Assembly: GCF_905175385.1 (NCBI RefSeq)
Contig: NZ_HG992750.1
Span: 558,001-622,000 of the forward strand
DNA: 64,000 nt
Direction: 5' to 3'
Origin: Vibrio sp. B1FLJ16
GTDB taxonomy: Bacteria; Pseudomonadota; Gammaproteobacteria; Enterobacterales; Vibrionaceae
The number at the start of each line of letters is the position of its first letter. Position 1 is the first letter of the stretch. The notes beneath the pieces are model-generated. The model saw only the letters and a list, made by a program, of their open reading frames with translations, did not search any database and was not told the DNA's origin. This document shows positions 35,760 to 43,900 of this stretch, one piece after another. The position numbers and the translations under genes were made by a program.

Positions 35760-36410
35760 TCAGGCTATCTGGATAAGTTTATGTATCAACTTTTCGATGC
35801 CTGAGGCTGCTTGGGAGATGTTTTCCGCTAACATATAAGCTGGCGTTGAAAGTACATTGTGTTTTTCATCAAACACATACTCATCGACGGTACATTCAAT
35901 GTGCTGTCCACCCATTTGATTAAAAGCGGCTGATGTCGCTTCATCATTACCAATCGTTCCCTGTACTCCTTGTTCATAAATCATCGGAATGATGACGGGC
36001 GCAATACAAAGATAACCAGCTGGCTTATTCGCATGGGCGAATTCACGGCAGGCTTGAGCGACATGTGTATTGATGGAACACTCCGCACCAGACACCGCAA
36101 AGTCAGTCAGGTTTTTTGCAGCGCCAAATCCACCTGGCAAAAGTAGCGCATCAAAATCGTCGACGTTGAGTCTGGCAACGTCTTCGATATTTCCTCGAGC
36201 GATACGCGCGGATTCCACTAGTACATTTCTTGTTTCGTCCATCTCTTTGCCGGTCAGATGGTTGATGACGTGTAACTGTTCAATATTGGGAGCAAAGCAA
36301 TGCCATGTTGCGCCCGCTTTCTCTATAGCATAGAGAGCTAATACAGCTTCATTAAGTTCTGTTCCGTCATAAACACCAGAACCGCTGAAGATTACCGCGA
36401 CTTTTTTCAT
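35760..36410 (-). CDS. elbB: ElbB, DJ-1/PfpI-superfamily glyoxalase-like protein
   Basis: A 216-aa member of the DJ-1/PfpI superfamily, known as isoprenoid-biosynthesis protein with amidotransferase-like domain or glyoxalase 3-like. Seen: VAVIFSGSGVYDGTELNEAVL at the N-terminus, the LLLPGGFGAAKNLTDFA loop, and the nucleophile-elbow region AGYLCIAPVIIP with its Cys, which replaces the ACHG elbow of other members. The ATG has AAAGGAGC upstream. A 47-aa acidic ORF ends 12 nt before its start and may be co-transcribed. Confidence 0.93.
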   Translation of the reverse strand: MKKVAVIFSGSGVYDGTELNEAVLALYAIEKAGATWHCFAPNIEQLHVINHLTGKEMDETRNVLVESARIARGNIEDVARLNVDDFDALLLPGGFGAAKNLTDFAVSGAECSINTHVAQACREFAHANKPAGYLCIAPVIIPMIYEQGVQGTIGNDEATSAAFNQMGGQHIECTVDEYVFDEKHNVLSTPAYMLAENISQAASGIEKLIHKLIQIA

Positions 36411-36422
36411 CTGAGAGCTCCT

Positions 36423-36566
36423 TTATTCAATGATTTCCGTTTGTTGCTCTTTTTCTTTCAGAGATTGATTCGTTTCGACGACTTCGTTTTCGTCTTCTGC
36501 TTCTTCATCATAGTAGCGCACTAAAAAAGGTGTGAGCATTATCGTAGACGGGAGAAAGTGCTTCAT
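36423..36566 (-). CDS. Small acidic protein upstream of elbB (47 aa)
   Basis: The ORF starts with ATG preceded by GGAGC 4 nt upstream and ends 12 nt before elbB, in the same direction. The product begins with a short hydrophobic stretch (FLPSTIMLTPFLV) and then becomes highly charged and mostly acidic (YYDEEAEDENEVVE, EKEQQTEIIE). No family is recognised. It may be a small membrane-associated peptide or a leader whose translation affects elbB. Strong codon use and ribosome site support it, but it could be spurious. Confidence 0.55.
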   Translation of the reverse strand: MKHFLPSTIMLTPFLVRYYDEEAEDENEVVETNQSLKEKEQQTEIIE

Positions 36567-36686
36567 ATCAGCTCCAGACAGGTAGTGGGATAATTTTTAT
36601 ACCTATTTTTATAAAGGAGTAGGTTGAAGCGGATCATTTTTGCGTTAAGCTAGCGTTTTAGTTGGCATTCATGAGTAGTAGGTCAC

Positions 36687-37628
36687 ATGGAATCTGCGCA
36701 GTTTCGGTTCACGCTTTACGGCGGTATTGCCATCCTTTCCTGGAGTTGTTTGTTAGGCATTGCAAGGCTGGTTACTGAGAGTCTGGGGCCTGTCGGTGGG
36801 GCCGCCATACTGTACTCTCTTAGTTCTGTATTTCTACTGATAGTGGTTGGTATTCCCAAACTCTCTTACTTTTCTCCTAAGTATCTGATCTTAGGGGGAG
36901 CAATGTTTGTTTGCTATGAGATTTTTCTCGCTCTGGCTTTGGGGTACTCCAACTCTCGTGCACAGGCTATAGAAGTGTCAATCGTGAACTACCTCTGGCC
37001 AGCGTTGACCGTATTGTTTGCTGTGCTGGGCGGTAATAAGAAGCCGAACTGGTTACTCTATCCCGCGGTTACACTGGCGTTTATAGGTGTTGCCTGGACA
37101 GTGAGTGGTGATAATGGTTTGTCCATGCAGCAAATCATTACCAATGTCAGCAGTAACCCGTTAGTTTATTTTATGGCGTTTACGGGGGCAATAATCTGGG
37201 CGATTTACTGTAATCTGACTAAAAAGCAGCAATCGGGCCATAACGCGATAACACTGTTTTTCATCGCTACCGCGGTTTCTTTGTGGATTAAGTTTGCCCT
37301 GACTGATGAACCAGCTATGACATTCTCTTGGTCCGCCCTAGGCTATTTGCTGGCGTCTTCTGCTTTAATGGCTGGTGGATATGGCTTATGGAACGTAGCG
37401 ATTGTGGGCGGAAACATGGTCTTTCTTGCAACACTGTCTTACTTTACGCCGATTTTTTCTGCATTGTTCTCCTCAATCATTCTTGGAGTCAGCTTAAGCC
37501 AAAGCTTTTGGTATGGGGTCGCCATGGTAACCCTAGGTTCTTTATTGTGCTGGTTGGTTACAAAAGAGAAGCGTGAGGAAACCGCGCAGGGGAAGATAGC
37601 CGCAGATACAGAAAAGCTCCCGGGTTAG
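36687..37628 (+). CDS. yddG: Aromatic amino acid exporter YddG (DMT superfamily)
   Basis: Ten-helix inner-membrane exporter of 313 aa with two EamA repeats. Seen: the N-terminal YGGIAILSWSCLLGIARLVTESLGP, the IEVSIVNYLWPALTVLFAVL motif, and the second-half GYGLWNVAIVGGNMVFLATLSYFTPIFSALFSS, all diagnostic for YddG, which exports Phe, Tyr, Trp and also paraquat-like compounds. The stop codon lies in the loop of its own terminator. Confidence 0.9.
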   Translation: MESAQFRFTLYGGIAILSWSCLLGIARLVTESLGPVGGAAILYSLSSVFLLIVVGIPKLSYFSPKYLILGGAMFVCYEIFLALALGYSNSRAQAIEVSIVNYLWPALTVLFAVLGGNKKPNWLLYPAVTLAFIGVAWTVSGDNGLSMQQIITNVSSNPLVYFMAFTGAIIWAIYCNLTKKQQSGHNAITLFFIATAVSLWIKFALTDEPAMTFSWSALGYLLASSALMAGGYGLWNVAIVGGNMVFLATLSYFTPIFSALFSSIILGVSLSQSFWYGVAMVTLGSLLCWLVTKEKREETAQGKIAADTEKLPG

Positions 37629-37638
37629 GGAGCTTTTT
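37612..37638 (+). terminator. Terminator overlapping the yddG stop codon
   Basis: AGCTCCC and GGGAGCT pair around a loop that includes the first bases of the stop codon, followed by T5. Confidence 0.9.
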
Positions 37639-37656
37639 ATCATTGATAACTGTTTA

Positions 37657-38550
37657 TTAATAAGCGACATTTAGCTGAAGCTGGAGCTTAAATCTATGTT
37701 TCGACAAGCGTGTGGTGAGTTGCTTACGTGTTTGCTCTAACGTTTCCAGTTCAAGCGTATCATCATCCACATGAAGATCGATGTTTACTCGTAACTCCTG
37801 ACCAACTTTAGTTATTCCAGCCACTGTTAGTTGGTGGTCTGATACTTTTTCTATCTCAAGTACATCGTTATCTACCACCTGACATAGCTCTTTGCTTGGT
37901 GACATCATAAGTAGTTCGCGTAAAGCACCACATAACATATCAAACGGTACTTTCAGGAAGTAGAAGCCCATCAAAATCATCATTACCGGGTCTGCGTAAG
38001 TAGCGTATTGTGAAAATGGTGATAGGGAGACTAACCACGCCGCTACGAAACCTACAGTCACTGCCACACTTAATAGGGTATCCATTTGCCACTGCTTTGT
38101 TTCCGCTTCAACAAGACCTGATGCAGTACGACGGCTTTGTTTTGCCATAAACCACCAAGCATAAGAACAGCCTAATATGTTTACAACACCAAAGATTGTT
38201 GCCACAGATGCGTCGACTTCACGGCCGCCTGACATCAGTGATGAAATAGCAGAGTAAAGCGAAAACAGCACGACAACGAGAATAACTGATGCCTTGATCG
38301 CAATTACTACTGGCTCTAAGACTGCTTTACCAAATGGAAATACTGAATTCGATGGCTTGTTAATATAGTAAGAGGCTGCGAGTGACAATAATGTTAACAG
38401 TAAGCTGACTAAAGAGTATACACCGTCAAAAACAATAACAATTGACCCGACAAGCAGTCCTAGCACGATACCACCAGCAGCAAACCCAGACGCTAAAAGG
38501 GCTGAGATTGTTAGGATATAGTTTTCGTTACTGCTTTTGCGGACACACAT
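37657..38550 (-). CDS. Cation diffusion facilitator family transporter
   Basis: Divalent-metal/proton antiporter of 297 aa with six membrane helices and a C-terminal cytoplasmic domain. Seen: GIVLGLLVGSIVIVFDGVYSLVSLLLTLLSL with the metal-site Asp of helix 2, a conserved Asp in helix 5 (YADPVMMILMG), and a C-terminal metallochaperone-like fold (about 205-297). The usual HxxxD of zinc CDFs is replaced by FDGVYS, so iron, manganese or another metal is as likely as zinc. An inverted repeat overlaps the ribosome site. Confidence 0.88.
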   Translation of the reverse strand: MCVRKSSNENYILTISALLASGFAAGGIVLGLLVGSIVIVFDGVYSLVSLLLTLLSLAASYYINKPSNSVFPFGKAVLEPVVIAIKASVILVVVLFSLYSAISSLMSGGREVDASVATIFGVVNILGCSYAWWFMAKQSRRTASGLVEAETKQWQMDTLLSVAVTVGFVAAWLVSLSPFSQYATYADPVMMILMGFYFLKVPFDMLCGALRELLMMSPSKELCQVVDNDVLEIEKVSDHQLTVAGITKVGQELRVNIDLHVDDDTLELETLEQTRKQLTTRLSKHRFKLQLQLNVAY

Positions 38551-38556
38551 GATAAA

Positions 38557-38581
38557 TACCTTGAAGTTTTTTTTTCAGGTA
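38557..38581. promoter_or_regulatory. Inverted repeat overlapping the CDF ribosome site
   Basis: TACCTTGAA and TTCAGGTA form imperfect arms around a T-rich spacer, 7-31 nt before the CDF start. It may be a metal-regulator operator or an RNA hairpin that hides AAGGTA. Confidence 0.35.
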
Positions 38582-38726
38582 TATTCTTTGCTCACAACGC
38601 AATATAGGCAACCACAATTTGAACAATTACAGATGAGGAAATGAAGGTGTAGGGATTTGTCTTTTAAAAACAGGCTCTTACATGTTGCTTGAGGTGTCAT
38701 TAAAATTGACGCTCACTGTAATGTGT

Positions 38727-39605
38727 TTAGAAGTCGAATAAATAATCGCTGAGTTTGTCTGCGAGCCATGTCATGGCCGGGTGTTCAATTTGACCGTTTG
38801 TGGTAAACATACAATAGTCTTCCTGAGTTAAACCATATGTGTGTTTGATTACGGCTAGCTTCTGTTGACGCAGGTAATGGCGAATCAATGGTTCAGGTAA
38901 AACGCCCCATGCATCTTCTTCCAGAATTGTGTTTAGCATGTAGTCAAAACTAGAGAATCCGATATACCGTGTAGAGAATGGCTGTAACTCAGGATTGTCT
39001 TTTTCGTTTAGGTAAACCATCAGAGCTTGCATTTGACTGCGTAACTCTTCGTCGGAAACACGGCGCATTTTGCTAAGTCGATGTTCTGCGCTGCATACCG
39101 ACATCATTCGTATTTTACCCAGAGGATTTGTGACAATATGGGGATCATTTACGCGCTCGTAGTCGACACCAAAAGCGAAGTCTACCTGATGGGTGCTCAC
39201 TAGGTTTGCCAGATCACCACTGGAAGCGAGGATTAAGTTAAAAGTTGTAGACGGAAACCGGTTATTTAATTTATGCGAAAGCTCCTGCCAAAGATCGTCA
39301 GGTAATGAATCGTCCCGTGCAATCCAAACTTCCGCGTTGAATCCGTCTGAAACCTGGCCGCAGGTCTTACGTATACGCTGTGCAACCACTAAAAGGTATT
39401 CGCAGTCTTTGTAAATTGCTTTACCTGCTTCTGAGAGAGTAAGTTGGTTGCCTGTTCGAACAAATAACTCGACATCGAGCTCCTTTTCCAGCGCTTTGAT
39501 CGACATGCTGAGCTTGGTTCGGTTACAGTCGAGCTGCCGTGCGGCCTCGGATACGGAACCACATTCAGCGATAGTACAAAAGGCTTCTACTTGCGTTAAG
39601 TTCAT
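38727..39605 (-). CDS. LysR-family transcriptional regulator
   Basis: DNA-binding regulator of 292 aa. N-terminal winged helix-turn-helix (MNLTQVEAFCTIAECGSVSEAARQL...SMSIKALEKELDVELFVR, about 1-60), linker helix, then two substrate-binding lobes (about 90-290). The target and ligand are unknown. It is transcribed divergently from the methyltransferase gene (190 bp apart), the usual layout for a LysR target, so that gene is a candidate target. Confidence 0.92.
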   Translation of the reverse strand: MNLTQVEAFCTIAECGSVSEAARQLDCNRTKLSMSIKALEKELDVELFVRTGNQLTLSEAGKAIYKDCEYLLVVAQRIRKTCGQVSDGFNAEVWIARDDSLPDDLWQELSHKLNNRFPSTTFNLILASSGDLANLVSTHQVDFAFGVDYERVNDPHIVTNPLGKIRMMSVCSAEHRLSKMRRVSDEELRSQMQALMVYLNEKDNPELQPFSTRYIGFSSFDYMLNTILEEDAWGVLPEPLIRHYLRQQKLAVIKHTYGLTQEDYCMFTTNGQIEHPAMTWLADKLSDYLFDF

Positions 39606-39796
39606 GATTTAGCACGACCGAATAATAATTTGAAATCAAAAGGGATAGGGTAGATCCTTGGTCCCAAAGCAGTGAAAGGTTAACGAAAAAAATCCCAATT
39701 CGCCAGATAAGTCTATGGTCTTTTTGTGGTTTTGGGGTACCCTATACGTCACATGGCGATATGCGTGATATATAAGAAGTGAACATGGAGGCCACG

Positions 39797-40372
39797 ATGG
39801 CACAAGATTGGGATGGCTTAGCAAAGAACTGGGAATCAAACCCTGCAACAAAGCAATTTGCGCAGTCAGTGTTAGAACAGCTACAACAATTAACTCAGCT
39901 TGATGGCATTAAAGTACTAGATTTTGGGTGCGGAACAGGTCAACTCAGCCAGTTATTGTCACCAATAGTGAAAGATATCGTGGCGCTTGACGCATCTGAA
40001 GAGATGATAGAAGAGTTAGATAAAAAGGAACTGGCTAACGTTGAACCTGTTGTGGATACCTTATCACGCGGTCTTGTGGCGCAGCATCCTGCGTTTCGCG
40101 GTCAGTTTGATTTAGTGGTCGCATCTTCGGTTTTAGCCTTTGTCGATGACGTAGATAGCGCATTGGACATCTCGCACTCGCTGCTTAACCACGGCGGTTT
40201 TTTTGTCCACTTCGATTTTGTATCGGAAGAGGGACAAGAAGGTTTGTCAGTCGCAAAATCACGAGATGCGCTCATTAAAGCGGGTTTTAATGATGTCGAA
40301 GTGAAGTCGGTTTTTGATATCACATCAGACGGGCAAACCATGTCGGTAATGATGGGTGTAGGACAACGCTAA
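39797..40372 (+). CDS. Class I SAM-dependent methyltransferase
   Basis: Small cytoplasmic methyltransferase of 191 aa. Motif I is VLDFGCGTGQLSQLL (about 41-55), the acidic end of strand 2 is ALDASEEMIEEL, and motif IV-like FDLVVASSVLAFVDD follows. The substrate is unknown. The start at 39797 is chosen because GGAGG stands 5 nt upstream; an earlier in-frame GTG at 39779 and ATG at 39785 include that site in coding sequence and are less likely. Confidence 0.9.
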   Translation: MAQDWDGLAKNWESNPATKQFAQSVLEQLQQLTQLDGIKVLDFGCGTGQLSQLLSPIVKDIVALDASEEMIEELDKKELANVEPVVDTLSRGLVAQHPAFRGQFDLVVASSVLAFVDDVDSALDISHSLLNHGGFFVHFDFVSEEGQEGLSVAKSRDALIKAGFNDVEVKSVFDITSDGQTMSVMMGVGQR

Positions 40373-40404
40373 GCCATTGTTAGTCTGAGAAAGATTGAAT
40401 ACAA

Positions 40405-40438
40405 GAAAAAGCGAGCCACCACTGAGCTCGCTTTTTTT
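40405..40438 (+). terminator. Terminator of the methyltransferase gene
   Basis: GCGAGC and GCTCGC pair around a 9-nt loop and are followed by seven T; A5 on the left suggests it also serves the convergent ligase. Confidence 0.9.
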
Positions 40439-40474
40439 GTTTGCTGTGTACTGTCCTAAAAAAGTTGATACCTT

Positions 40475-42448
40475 CTAGACGGAGATAAGCTTTTTAATTT
40501 CATCCAACACGTTGGCGTTAGCAATCGCACCGATGTTATCTATTTCTCTGCCATTAATTACTTGTTTGACGGCAAGTTCAACCAACTTACCTGATCGTGT
40601 TTTTGGAATATCACTGATAGCAAAAATTTCGCTTGGAACATGCCTTGCTGAACAGGCAGATTTAAGCTGGGACTTGATTTTCCTTATCATGTCATCGTTT
40701 AGTGAATCACTACTTTCCAGCTGAACAAATAGCCAGATTTGCTCGTTTCGGTCAACTTCTTTTCCGACGGCTATTGAGTCAACAATGCCTTCGATAGCGT
40801 TGACTTGCTGGTATATTTCAGCAGTGCCGATTCTTACGCCCCCTGGGTTCAAAGTTGTGTCACTTCGCCCATAAAAGATATAGCCGCCCGTTGTCGAACT
40901 TTTTTCAACATCGTCACCGTGGTGCCACACATTATCGAACTTGTCCCAATACGCATTGTGGTAACGCTCGCCAGTGTCATTCCAGAATTTGGCAGGGAAG
41001 TTAGGAATTGAATTAGCGCATACAAGCTCACCGCGTTCACCGACGATGTCATGCCCCTGAGGGTTAAAGACTCTTGCGTCAACTCCTAGCCCGGCAGACT
41101 GGCATTCACCCCGGTAAACAGGTGATACAGGGTTTCCTAACACAAAACAGCCACAAATATCGGTACCTCCAGAAATGGAAGCCAGATGAACATCTTCTTT
41201 TAAATGCTGATAGACGTAATCAAATTGTTCAGGGTACAGAACAGATCCGGTAGAACAGATGGTTTTCAGTGTTGGAAGTGAACGACTGCCTTTGGCTGAA
41301 TATCCCGCTTTTTCGAGTGCTTCCAGGTATTTTGCTGAGGTGCCAAATAGTGATACTTCCGCATTTTCAGCCAGATTCCACAACACCTTATGCGACGGAT
41401 ACATCGGACTGCCGTCAAAAATCACGAGGCATGCTCCGCTCGCCAGGCAGGACACGTGCCAGTTCCACATCATCCAGCCACAAGTGGTGTAATAAAAAAC
41501 TCTATCGTGAGGTTGGATATCACAATGAAGCTGATGTTCTTTTACGTGGTTAAGTATGGTGCCACCAACAGAGTGTACGATGCATTTTGGTTTTCCGGTT
41601 GTTCCAGACGAGTACAGAACAAACAATGGATCGTTGAAATTGACACGAGTATAAGTAAGTGGCTCAGGAGCGTATTGATTCAAAACGTTTTGCCAGTCTT
41701 GTGTACAAACATCACACTCAAAAATATATGGTTTCAGATAGCTGATTTGGCAAACTTGCTTCAATCCAACTAAGTTATCAGAGATGTACTGATTTTTCTT
41801 CGTCATGTCGAATACTTTGCCATTAAACGTATAACCGTCACATGTGAAAAGTACCTTGGGTTTTACCTGTCCAAAGCGTTCCAAAACGCTCTCTACACCA
41901 AAATCCGGAGAAGTTGACGTCCAGGTAGCTCCTAAACTGGTTGTTGCCAGCATTGCTATGACAGTTTGAGGAAGGTAAGGCAGGTAACCTGCAACCACGT
42001 CCCCTTGCTTTATCCCGCACTCTTTCAACCATTGTTGAACACTGGAGACTTCCTCGCAAAGTTGTTTCCAGGTGTAGGTTTGGCGCTCTTCACGTTCATT
42101 CTCAAACCAAATTGCGACATTATCGGCTGCTTCGTATGCGTAACTGAGTAAGTTTTCTGCGTAGTTAATCTGAGCCTCAGGGAACCATTGCGCATCGCGG
42201 TTGGGAACCGGCTGTTGCCACTTGCTTTTAGCTTGGCATTTTACCGTTTCTCCGGTCGTTCCAATTACGTCACAAAATAACCAGACTTCTTGCCAAAACT
42301 GCTCTGAGTGATCCAAAGACCATTGATGTAGTTCGGCAAAATTTTTGATGTCATTCCCTTGTCTGTTTATGTGTTCGATAAACTGGGTCACGTTGGCTTC
42401 GTTGATGCGGCTTTCGCTCGGCTGCCATACTTTGTTGTCGTCGCGCAT
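40475..42448 (-). CDS. Acetoacetyl-CoA synthetase (acetoacetate-CoA ligase)
   Basis: ATP-dependent activation of acetoacetate to acetoacetyl-CoA, feeding ketone-body, leucine or PHB metabolism. The 657-aa length is normal (about 650). Seen: the N-terminal VWQPSESRINEANVTQFIEHINR, the ANL core motif LYSSGTTGKPKCIVHSVGG, WMMWNWHVSCLASGACLVIFDGSPMYP, SISGGTDICGCFV, and the C-terminal hinge with FYGRSDTTLNPGGVRIGTAEIYQ and the acetylatable lysine in PKTRSGKLVE. It is transcribed alone, divergent from phhA. Confidence 0.95.
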   Translation of the reverse strand: MRDDNKVWQPSESRINEANVTQFIEHINRQGNDIKNFAELHQWSLDHSEQFWQEVWLFCDVIGTTGETVKCQAKSKWQQPVPNRDAQWFPEAQINYAENLLSYAYEAADNVAIWFENEREERQTYTWKQLCEEVSSVQQWLKECGIKQGDVVAGYLPYLPQTVIAMLATTSLGATWTSTSPDFGVESVLERFGQVKPKVLFTCDGYTFNGKVFDMTKKNQYISDNLVGLKQVCQISYLKPYIFECDVCTQDWQNVLNQYAPEPLTYTRVNFNDPLFVLYSSGTTGKPKCIVHSVGGTILNHVKEHQLHCDIQPHDRVFYYTTCGWMMWNWHVSCLASGACLVIFDGSPMYPSHKVLWNLAENAEVSLFGTSAKYLEALEKAGYSAKGSRSLPTLKTICSTGSVLYPEQFDYVYQHLKEDVHLASISGGTDICGCFVLGNPVSPVYRGECQSAGLGVDARVFNPQGHDIVGERGELVCANSIPNFPAKFWNDTGERYHNAYWDKFDNVWHHGDDVEKSSTTGGYIFYGRSDTTLNPGGVRIGTAEIYQQVNAIEGIVDSIAVGKEVDRNEQIWLFVQLESSDSLNDDMIRKIKSQLKSACSARHVPSEIFAISDIPKTRSGKLVELAVKQVINGREIDNIGAIANANVLDEIKKLISV

Positions 42449-42560
42449 AGGTTCCTTCTATAACAAGCTGATAACACTTTAAGTCTGTAAGTAATCGTCA
42501 ATAAAGTCAAACTGTCGGAATTGTATTCGATGGTAGTAATATCATCGTGTTACATGATTA

Positions 42561-42578
42561 TGTAAACAAATTGTTACA
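42561..42578. promoter_or_regulatory. TyrR-type box upstream of phhA
   Basis: TGTAAA-N6-GTTACA has one mismatch from the TyrR consensus TGTAAA-N6-TTTACA. It lies about 95-110 bp upstream of phhA. In Pseudomonas the homologous genes are controlled by the TyrR relative PhhR. Confidence 0.55.
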
Positions 42579-42670
42579 CTCAATCGCGGTAAAGAAAATC
42601 GTTCAGGGATTGGAAGCGTGAGGGAGTGCGGATAGGCTTTATGTAAAGGAATTGTTAATGGAGAACTGCC

Positions 42671-43465
42671 ATGACTCAATATCATTCTAAGCCCGTAGAC
42701 CAGGATGGAAGGGTGGAATGGAGCCACGAAGAAGATGCTATTTGGCGTGATTTGGTGACGCGACAAATGAGTGTTATCCAGGACCGTGCGTGTCAGGCTT
42801 ATCTACATGGCTTAACGCTACTGAATTTACCCCGAGATCATGTTCCGCAGTTACCGGATATCAACCGGGTGTTGATGGAGACGACTGGTTGGCAGGTAGA
42901 GCCGGTGCCGGCTTTGATCGACTTTGATCGATTTTTTAACTTATTGGGTAATAAGCGTTTTCCTGTCGCGACTTTCCTTCGTAGCCGAGAGGAGTTCGAC
43001 TACCTTCAGGAGCCGGACTACTTCCATGAGATTTTTGGCCATTGTGCCATGTTGACGAACCCTGACTTTGCTGCGTTTACAGAGCATTACGGACAGTTGG
43101 GGCAAGCTGCAACACCTAAACAACGAGCGTATCTTGCGCGCTTGTACTGGTTTACCGTTGAATTTGGCCTAGTACAAGAAGGTGACAAAACCAAAATTTA
43201 TGGTGGTGGTATTCTCTCTTCACCGGGTGAAACCATTTATTCACTGGAAAGTGATATCGCAATTCGAGAAGCTTTCGATTTACAAACCGTACTGAGAACG
43301 CCTTACCGCATCGATATCATGCAGCCGAAATATTATGTCATAAATGATTTCTCACAGCTTTATCAGATCAGCCAGTTAAACTTATTGAAGCAAGCCGATA
43401 CGGCGATTGAGGCTGGATTGCTTCCCCCACTATTTGAACCAAAGGAACCTGCTAATGTTGAATGA
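42671..43465 (+). CDS. phhA: Phenylalanine 4-monooxygenase
   Basis: Non-haem iron enzyme hydroxylating phenylalanine to tyrosine with tetrahydropterin. The 264-aa length is that of the bacterial catalytic-domain-only form, with no regulatory domain. Seen: the iron ligands in [15 protein letters not shown] (two His) and the Glu of [10 protein letters not shown], and [12 protein letters not shown](T). The start ATG has GGAGAAC upstream. phhB overlaps its end by 11 nt, as expected since PhhB regenerates the cofactor. TyrR-box control is inferred. Confidence 0.96.
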   Translation: MTQYHSKPVDQDGRVEWSHEEDAIWRDLVTRQMSVIQDRACQAYLHGLTLLNLPRDHVPQLPDINRVLMETTGWQVEPVPALIDFDRFFNLLGNKRFPVATFLRSREEFDYLQEPDYFHEIFGHCAMLTNPDFAAFTEHYGQLGQAATPKQRAYLARLYWFTVEFGLVQEGDKTKIYGGGILSSPGETIYSLESDIAIREAFDLQTVLRTPYRIDIMQPKYYVINDFSQLYQISQLNLLKQADTAIEAGLLPPLFEPKEPANVE

Positions 43466-43793
43466 ACAAAAATGTGAAGCTTGTAGTTTAGATGCCATTG
43501 CACTGAGTAAAGATGAACAACAGTCTCTGCTTTTGCAGTTATCTGACTGGCAGATCATTGAGAGAGAGGGCATTCCTCAGTTAGAAAAAGTGTATAAGTT
43601 TAAAAACTTCAAACAGGCTTGGGCGTTTAGCAATAGCATCGCTGAGTTGGCAGAGGATGAGTTTCACCATCCGTCTATTTTGCTGGAATGGGGCAAAGTT
43701 ACAGTAACGTGGTGGAGCCATTCAATTAAAGGACTGCACAAGAACGATTTTATCTGTGCATCCAAATGTGATGGATTAGCTATCTCAGGTTAG
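43455..43793 (+). CDS. phhB: Pterin-4a-carbinolamine dehydratase (PCD/DCoH)
   Basis: Dehydrates 4a-hydroxytetrahydropterin, the by-product of PhhA, to quinonoid dihydropterin. The 112-aa protein has the signature [21 protein letters not shown] (active-site His-His plus Pro) and [21 protein letters not shown]. The ATG at 43455 follows AAAGGAACC and lies within the phhA end, so translation is coupled. The extra N-terminal ECEAC-like cysteines (KCEACSLDA) are common in gammaproteobacterial members. Confidence 0.94.
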   Translation: MLNEQKCEACSLDAIALSKDEQQSLLLQLSDWQIIEREGIPQLEKVYKFKNFKQAWAFSNSIAELAEDEFHHPSILLEWGKVTVTWWSHSIKGLHKNDFICASKCDGLAISG

Positions 43794-43900
43794 CTATTGC
43801 AGGATAACCAAGTCATTTAATCACTGACCAACTCAATCATATATAGATACAGATACGCCCGAATATGAGTTCGGGCGTACTTATTAGTGAGAAAAGTGCG

